This document shows, one piece after another, positions 49,063 through 59,770 of a stretch of DNA of 64,000 bases (the stretch's first letter is position 1; each line of letters begins with the position of its first letter). A program made the translations under genes and the position numbers. The stretch covers positions 76,959,440 to 77,023,439 of the forward strand of contig NC_062232.1 in the NCBI RefSeq assembly GCF_902686445.1, read 5' to 3'. The stretch comes from Sciurus carolinensis. Taxonomy: Eukaryota; Chordata; Mammalia; Rodentia; Sciuridae. The notes beneath the pieces are model-generated. The model was not told the DNA's origin. It saw nothing but the letters and a program-made list of their open reading frames with translations, and did not search any database.

Positions 49063-52000
49063 GGAATTATGCTCAAAATTAATACAAAATTAACATGCAA
49101 AATCCAAGAGCCCACACATGAAGAGAGAAATTTCCTACTGATGACATGAACTTTAAGAAGCTACTAAAGAATACTATGAGCAATCTGTACTAGGCTGGGC
49201 AATGGTTATCCAAAGATCTACCTTAGTATTTAGAATCGTGGTATGTTACATTTTATGGTAAAGTTTTGTAGGTGTGATTAAGCTAAGGATCTTGAGAAGG
49301 GAAGATTAACTTGGTTCACCCTGCTCCTCTATAAATGCCATCATAAGTATCCTTATAAGAAAGAAGTGAAAGGAGTTTTGACACAAAATTAGTAGAGAAT
49401 GAAATGGGATACTGGAGCTGAAAAAGATATTTCATAAAAAACGAAGGAAATTTGAATAAAGTATTGATTTTAGTTAATAATAATATATCAATATTTCTCT
49501 ATTAATTGCATTATGTGTATCATACTAGTAAAATATTAATAATAGGGGAAACTAAGAGTGTTATATATGGAAAGTGAACTAACTTCTCAAATTTTCTGTA
49601 AATTTTAATTGTTCTAAAAATAAAGTCTACTTGAAAAACAAAGTAAAAGAAAAATGATATTCATAGATAAAAAAGACTTGAAAGACCTAACATCCAAGTG
49701 TAATGTCTCCATTTGACAAGATAATGATAAAATAATCATTTTTTGAGACAACTACAAAAATTAACATTACTAACATCAAAAACATTAGGAGATTTTTATT
49801 AATTTTGGAGAGCTTGATAATGTCATTCTACTTTTGTGTTTTTAAATGTCCTTTTCAATTAGAGAAAAACATTAAAGGTGTATGACATACATTATGACAC
49901 CTGGGATTTACTTCAAAATATTCTTGCTTCCTCCCCCTCTAAAAATCATGATAGGATAAAGAAATAAAACGAGAAATTAGAAAAATATATGGGTTTTGAA
50001 GCTGGAAAATGTATACATGGGTGTTTGCTTTATTATTTGCTTTGTTTTATTGTGTATTTGAAAATGTTCACAATACAATTATTATAGAAAGACAAATAGG
50101 GACATAAAATATGGTAAAAATTCTGTGCAGGTGGATGGAATTTGGCAACAATTTTCTTAACTATAGGATTTTCCAATTTTCCTTGGGACACTGTTGATAT
50201 CACTCACTTAGAGACTTTCTTTTACATTTATCATATTCTTCCCAGGAGATTATTATAATCACTTACTTGCACTTTTAGTAACTGAAAATAAATGAGTGTA
50301 CAATTCCTGGAAGAATAATGTATTCAAAACAGGATAAATGAAACAAATCTACATCATAAGTTATGGGTGAGACAGATAGTATCTGCCAGTGGGAAGGGTG
50401 GGAGGAGATTGGTGGGGCTCAAATTTTATTTTTATAAATAATAAAGGGGATTTATTGGACAATATAATGAATATCCAGAGGTGGTGTGGATTTCAGGAAA
50501 GGCTTGACCTTGCAACTCAATTATGTTACTAACCACAAAAACTGTCACTCCTCATAAAGGCTGTACTAAGATTTCTGATAAAAGATACTTCATGAGCTAC
50601 TTAAATCCTCATTTAAAATAAATGGGAAAATTACTGTCATCATAATAGAGATCCTAACTAAATTTCTCAGATTCTCTTTCATTGCAATAGCTTAGGTCAG
50701 AAGCTTCTCAGTAAATGCAACCCCAAAAAAACTAATTAATTCATTCTAGGTCACATGACTATCAATATTGTCAGACTCAAATCAAATGCCCTAAAACCAA
50801 ACCATCACAAACAAAAGTCCAGAACCTGGGGGAAGGGAACGAGGGTGCTAAGAAGTGGAATGGCAAAAGTCACCTCAGTAGAACTCTATACAAAGAGCCT
50901 CTGAGTCATGTGAACTTTAACAGAAATAGTTCAGAATTTATCTAGGTTGATGTTCACTGTGCCTGCTATCTGATATTCAACTTCTGGCAGTTCCTCTTGT
51001 ATCTTAAATATCCTTTTTGTGTCAAATTTCTTCTTTCTGAAACACATCCACAAAAGCCACACTTTTCTTCATGATAAGTGCCTTCTGCTTTGGTTTATAT
51101 GCATGTGTGTATTTTTCTACTCTCGTTATTTGAAAGATAGTTTTGCTGAGTACCATCTCCAGAGTGACACTAACTTTTTAATGATACTTGGTAAAAAGCA
51201 TTTTAGTCTTCTCACTTTTTTCATTGCTTATGTGAACTCTTAATAGTCTGACTGCTGATCCTTTGCATGTGATCTGTCTTTTGCTGACTGCAATTAACTT
51301 TTCTAGTGCCTTTCCTTAAATACAGTATAATGTATCAAAGTGCAGATTTTTTCATATATACTGCTTGTCAAATGTTGCTCTTTCTTGTATTTAGATTTAT
51401 TTTATCAGTTTGGTAACAATCAAATAATAACTTATATTTCCTTTGCTTAATTTTTCTATATCTGGAACTCTGTTTGGCTACATTTTACCCTGCCAGACTC
51501 AGTCTATATTCATTATCTCTAAATATATCTTTAATATTATCTATTAGACTCTCTGTGTTCCATTTTTTTCTCTCACCAAACCTACTTCACTCATTCTCAC
51601 TTAAATTGCATGTCATCTGCTGTCTGACCTTTCCTCTGACTTTAGTTTCAACCGTTAAGTGTTCCTTATCTAGATGTTACATTTGTTTTGGGGTTTTCCT
51701 CAAAATATGTGTATTCATTCCTATTAGTTCCATGTTTGCCTATTTTGTACTTGTAACTTTTATTTCTTCACATGTTTTGTACTTTTCCAGCAGGTAGCTG
51801 ATAATTCATATATCTGTAGTCTTCGGGAACACAGATTTATTATTTACAATCTCTGCTGATTCACTGACTTAAGTTTGGTCTATTGGCAAGATTTTGTGAG
51901 ATAGTGTTAGATAATAATCCTGAAATTCAGTGATTTTATGACACTCATTTCTCCCTGATGGGTTTTTGGATCAGTTAAGGGAGTTCTGGTTCACAATTCA

Positions 52001-53974
52001 CATGGGGTTCAAGTTTGCTTCATGCATTCCAAGATACAGACTGAAAGAGAAGGGGCTACCTGAAGCATTCTCTTCTTATAGTGGAAAGCTCATATCTAGT
52101 CTTTGTTTCACTTTGAAATGTTATGTATCATTTACAAACGTTATAAAGTATATCTTTTAAGGAATTCCTCAATAGTTTTATGAAAATAAAATTCCTCAGA
52201 GAGAATATATTCTGTAGCTTTGATGTTGTATTTTATTTTATGCAAGAAATATTTGTAAATACATATAATTGCGTATCATTTTAATAATCAGTATTTGTAT
52301 TTTCATACTCTGAAATGAATTTCTGTCAATGGAATTCTAATTTATGGCAACACACATGTAAGAAGTAAGGATCTGACCCATACCAGTTTACTTATATCCA
52401 AAGTGAAATAAATTAAAAAAGAAATTGTGGCCATCTTCTATTTGTGTTCTCAAAGATGCTTGGCCAAACATCAATGACAACCAAAAAACAAACAAACACA
52501 AAAGCTGTTTGTGTTTATTAATGAAAAACAATGACAATAATTTAGTTTTAAATTTGAGAGAGACTGAATAAGTTATTCTAGATCATTTGTATATATTAAC
52601 ACTTACTTTCAGGTAGGAAGAAAACAAATTCACACTTCCAAAATCTCATTGCTAAGCCTGACAGAAATATTATTTGCACCTATAGTTGTCTGTATTTCAG
52701 TTACATTTACCGTTACCCATTTGGTCTCCTTTCACTTTAACCCTATAGCAGAGGATGCACATTAATCATTTTTTTTTTTGTGCTCGTGATATTCTTAATT
52801 TATCACTTCTGTCAAAAGTGAAATTATTTTGTATTTGACATTGCTTGTAAGTATAAGAAGTTAAAACTGTTCTACATGTATCATATAGTTGATGCAGTTT
52901 TAAAAATACATCTTTATTGACTTCCTTATGTAGCAAGTTTATAGTTAGGCAGCTACAAAAATACCAGTGATAAATAAATGGAGAATAGCTTCCCCCATCT
53001 GTTCCTGCATCTAAAGAATGATGACACACATTAACTTTTATTCAGTTCCTCCTCTTTGCCTTGATATTTCTGTAACACCAGGCTGCCACTATACCATGAA
53101 CATGTTCTAGTCCTCTTGCATGATTGCTTAAATTGGTATAACTGGAAAGTATTCGATGTTTCTTCTATATATGGATCTGGGTGATTCAGAGGAGTGTGAT
53201 GGGACTGGAAAATAAAGAAATGAGGGAAAAAAATCAAGATTGAGATCATTTTCTCTTAAAATATCTCATCCTGGATAAACCTTATACTCATTCAGTGCAT
53301 TTTCATCCTCTATGAACTCTGTGCTTAAATGAAAGCCCCCACTCCATATGCCTCAGGATAATACAACTAAATCATGAACTTGTAGCCCTTATGTCAAAAT
53401 TGAATTATAGGCAGAAATGGGAATATGGCAACTATAGATGATGCACCAGCATAACTATGGCATTGGAACTCTTAGGGTGTTATATTTATAGCAGTAAGGC
53501 TATTTAAATAGCCTGGGGTAAGGGTCAAGTAATCCTTATAATCCTACATGTAGTGCTGGGAATAGATCACTGTCATCAGAGTCAGTATAGTCAATGGCTA
53601 ATGTGCAGTGTACCTATCTCTGGTTTTATCAGCTTTTAAAGCAAACATTTACTAAAACTATTCTATGAACTTCAAATTTTGGAGTTAAGCAATAACAATA
53701 GGGGATATTAAAAATGTAGGCCTAATAGAATGTGTTTTAATAGGGAGATGAAGACAGAGAAATTAATTAATATTATTAAAAGTAGGTTATTACAACCATT
53801 CCAGGAAGTGAAACTGGATGGATATAAAAGCAAATTCTTAAACACTGTTTTCATTTCAGACAAAATAAGAGGATATTAAACTAGGCAGTTGGAAGATAGA
53901 TAGTTAAGTAAGTAGATAGACTGGTAGGAAGGCAGAACAGCAGATAATGAACAAGTAGATCATTCTAACAAGTT
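49063..53974. other. Unique intergenic sequence
   Basis: Nearly 5 kb of AT-rich DNA. I see no gene, RNA gene or confident repeat. Open frames of 60-107 codons (for example 51474-51797) are T-rich and lack recognisable domains. Confidence 0.5.
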
Positions 53975-53984
53975 TCAAATGAAT

Positions 53985-54204
53985 TATTATTATTATTATT
54001 ATTATTATTTTGATACTTGAACTCAAGCGCGCTTAACCACTTGAGCCACATCCCCAGTTATTTTTTTTATATTTTATTTAGAGACAGAGTCTTGCTGAGT
54101 TGCTTAAGGCCTTGTAAGTTACTAAGGCTGGCTTTGAACTAGCTATTCTCCTGCCTCAGCCTCCTGAGCCACTGGGATTATAGGCATGCACCACCACACC
54201 TGGC
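53985..54204 (-). mobile_element. B1/ID dimeric SINE with target-site duplication
   Basis: The tail is an (ATT)n tract (53984-54009). The ID half (GATACTTGAACTCAAGCGCG) and a complete B1 half ending GCATGCACCACCACACCTGG follow. Flanks TCAAATGAAT at 53975-53984 and 54205-54214 are an exact 10-bp duplication. Confidence 0.95.
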
Positions 54205-54439
54205 TCAAATGAATATTTTGAATGGTCTTTTGCAGAACTCTGAATATCTTACAGAATTCAAACATCATGCCCAAACCTGGACTCAATGTATTCCATTTTC
54301 CCACATTAACTCTTTATTCAGTAATACCCACCTCAATTAATGAGGGAAACATTCCCTTAATCTCCAATATAGAGATTTTAGAGTTTCCCCCATTGGCTTC
54401 TTTCTTTTGATGCCATATTTCATGCATCGATTCCTGTTG

Positions 54440-54905
54440 ACTTGACTTCAGAAGTCTATTTCAAATGTAATACTTTATTTCTACTACTACTGTCTTTGAG
54501 TCACTATCATTTGTCACCTAGATGACTGCAAAATTTGTCACCTAGATGACCCCTGATTCCCCTGCCTCCAATTTTCTCCTATTCCATTCTACCCGACAAA
54601 CTACTTTCAGAATATCTCCCAAAACAGAAATCTGATCCTATCATTTTTGCTTAAAAAAACCTTCAAGTTTTTTATAACTTTCAGGATGAATTCCAAACTT
54701 CTTGGCATGTTGTATGATCTGACCCCAAGAAACTACTTTCTCAGTTTTCCCCAATTCCAACACACTTACATCCTAGGTCCCACCAACAATTATGCACTGC
54801 TTTGAAATTCATGCCACTGTGCTTTTGCATAGTATAACTCCATCTGCTTTAAATATTCTTCCTCTAGTAATTTAGTTCAGTATTATATCTTCCATTAAAA
54901 TCTCC
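54440..54905 (+). mobile_element. L2 LINE 3' region relic
   Basis: TTCAGGATGAATTCCAAAC, TTGGCATGTTGTATGATCTG, ACTGTGCTTTTGCATAG and TATTCTTCCTCTAG follow the L2 3' end order. An internal 18-bp unit (ATTTGTCACCTAGATGAC) is repeated at 54509 and 54533. Confidence 0.65.
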
Positions 54906-54913
54906 ATGCCTCC

Positions 54914-55362
54914 AATTATGGTTTGGCTATGTGGGGGTCCCCAGAGAAGCTCATATGTTAGGGAATTTGGAAGTGTTCAGAGGTGAAATGATTAGATTAT
55001 AAGAACTGTAACATCATCAGTAGTTAAATCCATTTGATGGATTAATGATTTAAGTGAACTATGGGGTGTAACTATAGGCAGGTGGGACATGGCTGGAAGG
55101 AGTAGGTAATTGGTGGTGTGGTTTTGGACTATACCTGGGTCCTGGCTTTTCTCTTGCTGCTTCCTGACTGTCACGAGCTGAGCAGCTTTCCTTTGGTTAT
55201 GCCCTTCTGCCATAGTGTTCTGAGTCACCCCAGGTCTAGAGCAATGGAATTATCCAGTCAAGGACTAAACCTCTGAAATTGTTAGCTCAAGTTAAACTTT
55301 TCCTCCTCTAAGATGTTCTTGTCTAGTGTTTTAATCATAGTGAGGTAAAGGTGACTAACACA
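54914..55362 (+). mobile_element. MaLR/ERVL-type solo LTR
   Basis: It begins AATTATGGTTTGGCTATG (the usual TG replaced by AA) and ends GACTAACACA. Flanking pentamers CCTCC and CCTCT match at four of five positions. Shared landmarks with the sibling LTRs are GTTCAGAGGTGAAATGATT, GGTGTAACTATAGGCAGG and TGAGCAGCTTTCC. Confidence 0.78.
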
Positions 55363-55456
55363 CCTCTGTTTGGTAGCTCTCTCTTTTCTGATATCTATAG
55401 CATATTGTTTATTCAGTTACTCATTTAAGAATTCAACAAATATGCATATAAGCACC

Positions 55457-55461
<5 letters not shown>

Positions 55462-55494
<33 letters not shown>
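55462..55494. repeat. (AT)n microsatellite
   Basis: Sixteen AT units, just left of the local direct repeat. Confidence 0.9.
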
Positions 55495-55497
<3 letters not shown>

Positions 55498-55499
55498 AA

Positions 55500-55608
55500 T
55501 TTAGGAGCATAATCTAAGCTAGAAATATAACCTAAGCATAAGCATATAAAAGGCAATGAAATCCATGTAAAAATGTGAACTATCAAAGGGGAGTTTGTGG
55601 AATGAGAG
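55500..55608 (+). repeat. Local ~110-bp direct repeat, copy 1
   Basis: TTAGGAGCATAATCTAAGC through GAGTTTGTGGAATGAGAG. It closely resembles 56237-56343 in the same orientation, about 740 bases away. Followed directly by a SINE. Family unknown. Confidence 0.8.
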
Positions 55609-55610
55609 AG

Positions 55611-55819
55611 ATAGAGACTGGAGACTGAACCCAGGGGCAATTTACCACTGAGCTACATCCCCAATCCTTTTTAATTTTTTTTTTTTTTAATTTTGAGACA
55701 GGCTCTTGCTAAGTTGCTCAGGGTCTCAGTAAGTTGCTGAGACTGGCCTCAAACTTGTGATCCTCCTGCCCCAGCCTCTTGAGTGGCTTGGATTATAGGA
55801 GTGCACCATTGCACATGGT
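55611..55819 (-). mobile_element. B1/ID dimeric SINE
   Basis: The ID half (GACTGAACCCAGGGGCAATT) has its tail lost or replaced. The B1 half (GAGACAGGCTCTTGC ... GGATTATAGGAGTGCACC) lies at the right, with a T-run between the two halves. Confidence 0.9.
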
Positions 55820-56236
55820 TTGCACCTTATATTTAAATACTATAATGCACACAAAAAACAGGCTTCATTCCATATCATCAAAAAACCAATGCCTACATGT
55901 GATAGGTTCTATAATAACAGTAACTAGAAAATGTTATAAAATCCCATAGGTACTGCACCTGGCATTTATTCAATATGTGTTGCAAGGGTGGGGGATTATC
56001 TCTTAAGGAAGTTTTCTTGAAAGGTGATGGCTGAGCCAAGTTTTAAAGAATAAATAGAAATCTCTTCCTTTTATTGTCCCTCTGCCCAACAAATGAGTGG
56101 ATTATGGTACCATTCACTAAGGAACTGTGGGAAATTGCCAAGTATAGATGTATTTAGGGAGGCAAGGTGATTATGTGTTTGACTATGTTAGAAATGACAT
56201 AGATATATCTAAATGATGATGGCAGGCAGATCTAAA
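55820..56236. other. Unique sequence
   Basis: No gene or repeat seen between the SINE and the second direct-repeat copy. Confidence 0.4.
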
Positions 56237-56343
56237 ATTTAGGAGCAAAATCTAAGCTAAAAATATAATCTGTGTATATGCACGAAAATGGCAATGGAAT
56301 CCGTGTGAAAAGATGAACTGTCAAGGGGAGTATGTGGAATGAG
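56237..56343 (+). repeat. Local ~110-bp direct repeat, copy 2
   Basis: TTTAGGAGCAAAATCTAAGC through GAGTATGTGGAATGAGAC, matching copy 1 at 55500-55608 with scattered substitutions and small indels. Confidence 0.8.
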
Positions 56344-56960
56344 ACTCAACTGTAAGGAATACTATCATATTGGGTGTGGCAAAACCAGAGATGTGCTTTT
56401 GGGATCCCTATTCCCAAGATATTATTTGTCATTCAGTTGCAAGGAGGTGCAGTTAGCTGATAGACTTCCACTGTTGACTTCCTCAGTTTCTGATTTATAG
56501 TCATACTGTCATCAGGTTAGTGCACTGACCAATGACTGAGCAATATAGTAATACTACTGCCTTGTCAAGTATCCCCAACATAGGACTTCTGAAGTGGGCA
56601 ATCTTTGTTCTGCAACTCCTCATTGGGCTGGCAGAAATTATCAGACTGGCACTGTGATCTGATAGTCCCAACTGCCTAACCCAACTCCCTTCCATTTCCT
56701 AAGTCTCACTCACAAATGAGCCATTTGCATTCCTAACTTCCTTTCAGTATGCACTTTCTAAAGAACCTAACCTGCAGTTTGGGGGGAGATAGAAGAAAAG
56801 TAACTTTCTGAAGCAGACTGAGAAAGAAATCAGAGATGCAGGAAACAAGTAGTCCAGTTCAAGCCAAGAAAAAGTTTTTCATACAGAAAGAATATAAATA
56901 TATCAGTTAAAATGAAGTCCGAAAATATATCTATATAAAATTTATAAAATTTACCAAATA
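56344..56960. other. Unique sequence
   Basis: No gene or repeat recognised. Confidence 0.4.
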
Positions 56961-57030
56961 AGGGTTGGGGATGTAGCTTAATGGTACAAACGCAAGGTCC
57001 TAGGTATAATTCCTCACCTACAAATAAAAA
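56961..57030 (+). mobile_element. ID SINE relic
   Basis: GGGTTGGGGATGTAGCTTAATGG followed by CCTAGGTATAATTCC and an A-rich tail. This is a single ID unit without a B1 half. Confidence 0.75.
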
Positions 57031-57055
57031 AATAGAACTGAAAATAAAAAACTAA

Positions 57056-57514
57056 GAGACCACGCATTGATGAAAGTGACAAAGTCAGACTTAGTGGAGT
57101 GATGAAGGTAGAAAATCAATTGATATGGATTCAGGAATTAATGAATGGGAAGGGAGTAAAAGCTGTGAGTAGTAGAACTGTGTTATTGGATCTATCTTCT
57201 GATAAGCAGTTTAAGAAACTTGCAGTGGAGTGTCTGACAATAAATCTTATAAAAGTAAAAATATCTGGGTTAATTTTATCAACACTATCCCTCCGCAAGA
57301 TGACAGAGCTTGGAGATCAGATGCAAGTTTTCCAAAGGCTCTGAGGTCACTTGTGTCTGGGGTAGGAAAGGCACTTAGGATATCACCAGATGAATCTCAA
57401 TTCAGATACTTTAATTTAAATACCCAAAATTATTCGAATATTTAATTTCCTCAGGTCTGTTTTCTTGGAGTTCTTGATATAATCAGATTTTAGGTCTGGG
57501 GCTCTGACAATAGT
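57056..57514 (+). other. Coding-like remnant left of the young L1
   Basis: Two overlapping open frames (57099-57344 and 57230-57445) have more varied, protein-like composition than other short frames in the window, for example QFRYFNLNTQNYSN near the end of the second. They could be one protein with a frameshift near 57230-57240. I do not recognise the family. Without the L1 (57527-59181) this DNA would be contiguous with the GC-rich segment starting at 59194. A decayed processed pseudogene is possible, but unproven. Confidence 0.3.
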
Positions 57515-57539
57515 ACTTCTATCTTTTTTTTTTTTTTTT

Positions 57540-57622
57540 AATGTTCTTTGACTTTATTTTACAGGGATATAAATGGACTGAATCTTAATGATTTTTTCAC
57601 TTCTATGCACCCACCTCCTTCG
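57540..57622 (-). other. Probable L1 3'-transduced sequence (83 bp)
   Basis: Non-L1 DNA lies between two A-runs on the minus strand. It contains AATAAA (complement at 57553-57558), about 13 bases before the second A-run. The target-site duplication lies outside this block, so it moved with the L1. The L1's own last ~85 bases of 3'UTR, with its usual AATAAA, are missing. Confidence 0.82.
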
Positions 57623-57758
57623 TTTTTTTTTTTTTTTTTTTTTTTTTACATTTACATAGGGTAATGATGTTTATTTTATTTTTCCCCTCCCCCCACCTCT
57701 CCCACCCCTCTTTTCCCTCTACACAGTCCTTCTTTCCTTCATTCTTGCCGCTCTCCTT

Positions 57759-57795
57759 AGCCTAACTCTAAACCTAACCCTAAACCTAATGCTAG
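57759..57795 (+). repeat. Telomere-like CCTAA array in L1 3'UTR
   Basis: Imperfect CCTAAC/CCTAAA units on the plus strand (TTAGG-type in L1 sense). A related array occurs at 19543-19572 in the same L1 position, but not in the L1 at 1-4800. Confidence 0.85.
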
Positions 57796-57821
57796 CCCCT
57801 CCCACCCCCCATTATATGTCC

Positions 57822-59183
57822 TCATCCGCTTATCAGCGAGATCATTCGTCCTTTAGTTTTTTGAGATTGGCTTATCTCATTTAGCATGATATTCTCCAAT
57901 TTCGACCATTTGCCTACAAATGCCATAATTTTATCATTCTTCATTGCGGAGTAATCTTCCATTGTATAAATATGCCACAGTTTCTTTATCCATTCATCAA
58001 CTGAAGGGCATCTAGGTTGGTTCCACAATCTGGCTATGGTGAATTGAGCAGCAATGAACATTGATGTGGCTGTATCTCTGTAGTATGCTGATTTTAAGTC
58101 CTTTGGGTATAGGCCAAGGAGTGGGATAGCTGGGTCAAATGGTGTTTCCATTCCAAGCTTTCTGAGGAATCTCCATACTGCTTTCCAGAGTGGCTGCACT
58201 AATTTGCAACCCCACCAGCAATGTATGAGTGTTCCTTTTTCACCACATCCTCGCCAACACCTATTGTTGCTTGTATTCTTGATAATCGCCATTCTAATTG
58301 GGGTGAGATGAAATCTTAGGGTAGTTTTGATTTGCATTTCCCTTATTACTAGGGATGTTGAATATTTTTTCATATATCTGTTGATTACTTGTACATCTTC
58401 TTCTGTGAAGTGTCTGTTCATTTCCTTAGCCCATTTGATTGGATTATTTGTATTCTTCGTGTAGAGTTTTTTGAGTTCTTTATAGATTCTGGAAATTAGC
58501 GCTCTATCTGAGGTATGGTTGGCAAAGATATTCTCCCACTCTGTAGACTCTCTCTTCACATTTCTGATAGTTTCCTTTGCTGAGAGAAAGCTTTTAAGTT
58601 TGAATCTATCCCAGTTGTTGATTCTTGCTTTTATTTCTTGTGCTATGGGAGTCCTGTTAAGGAAATCTGATCCTGAGCCAACAAGTTGAAGATTTGGACC
58701 TACTTTTTCTTCTATAAGATGCAGGGTCTCTGGTCTGATTCCGAGGTCCTTGATCCATTTTGAGTTGAGTTTTGTGTAGGGTGAGAGATAGGGGTTTAAT
58801 TTCATTCTATTGCATATGGTTTTCCAGTTTTCCCAGCACCATTTGTTGAAGAGGCTATCTTTTTTCCATTGCATATTGTTGGAACCTTTGTCTAGTATGA
58901 GAAAATTGTATTTATTTGGGTTTGTGTCCATGTCCTCTATTCTGTACCATTGATCTACCTGTCTATTTTGGTACCAATACCATGCCGTTTTTGTTACTAT
59001 TGCTTTGTAGTAGAGTTGAAGATCTGGTATTGCAATACCCCCTGCTTCGCTCTTGCTACTGATGATTGCTTTAGCTATTCTAGGTTTTTTATTCTTCCAG
59101 ATGAATTTCATAATTGCTTGCTCTATTTCTGCAAGGTACATCATTGGGATTTTAATTGGAATTGCATTGAATCTGTATAGCAC
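57822..59183 (-). pseudogene. L1 ORF2 C-terminal part, uninterrupted 453 codons
   Basis: The frame is open from the truncation point to the family's natural stop at 57822. The first codon is GTG within the original ORF, not a real start. It covers the RT thumb and C-terminal region. The complete Cys motif CX3CX7HX4C lies at about residues 309-326 (C309, C313, H321, C326), with the usual end RMISLISG. It lacks the endonuclease and RT catalytic motifs, so it is inactive despite being open, and no promoter is expected. Confidence 0.92.
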
Positions 59184-59193
59184 TTCTATCTTT

Positions 59194-59770
59194 AAAATTC
59201 ATACAGACTGCCAAAACTTCAGCATCACCTGCAGCAATTGTTCAGAACTTAGATCAGGTTTGGGCAGGTAGCATGATGGGAAATGGAGGGTGTCCTGCCA
59301 CTGTTGCTGGGGGCCCTCAGACCACAGATGGGCTGTTAAACTGGGAACCCCTGGGATAGGCTGGGTCCTCTGCTCTGCAGACACCTGGAATCCCCTCTGC
59401 TGCTGCACACTGGCGGGGCCCAGGCCTCTAAACACCTGAGCCCTGCCTCCATTACCTGATGACTCCGTGGCCTGTTCTGTTTCAGCCAGGAACCCATGGG
59501 ATGCCAGGTCCCCTGGTCCAACTTCGTCCCTCCCAGGCAAGATGACTGCTGAGGACTTGATGCCTTTGGGTGGCGGCAGGTGTGGCCTGGCAAGAATGGT
59601 GGCCTCCGAAGTCCTCTATGACTTGGAGGGCCTCAGAAAGTGGGTAGACGCCTAAGAGCTTCGCCATGCGTTACCCAGGGGTGGCGCAATCAGGACCCTG
59701 GGGGGACCACTCTTTACGTGTTCAATAAGACCTCACCTTCTTCTCCCTACAATGACGGACAAAGGCTTTA
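59194..59770. other. GC-rich coding-like segment, unidentified
   Basis: Clearly GC-richer than the rest of the window. Open frames exist on both strands: minus 59199-59540 ends LSSEQLLQVMLKFWQSV, and plus 59467-59655 ends EVLYDLEGLRKWVDA. I recognise neither and cannot choose the sense strand. It could be part of a decayed retrocopy that the L1 at 57527-59181 separated from 57056-57514, or an upstream flank carried with the following segment. Confidence 0.3.

Larger units (their letters stand above)
57527..59181 (-). mobile_element. Young 5'-truncated LINE-1 with 12-bp duplication and 3' transduction
   Basis: Flanks ACTTCTATCTTT at 57515-57526 and 59182-59193 form a perfect 12-bp target-site duplication. 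The 5' junction shares ACTT microhomology with the L1 (59182-59185), so its exact end is ambiguous by a few bases. On the minus strand the order is ORF2 (from 59181), 3'UTR with a telomere-like insert, an A-run (57623-57647), 83 non-L1 bases, and a second A-run ending at the duplication. This is the least decayed L1 in the window. Confidence 0.95.
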
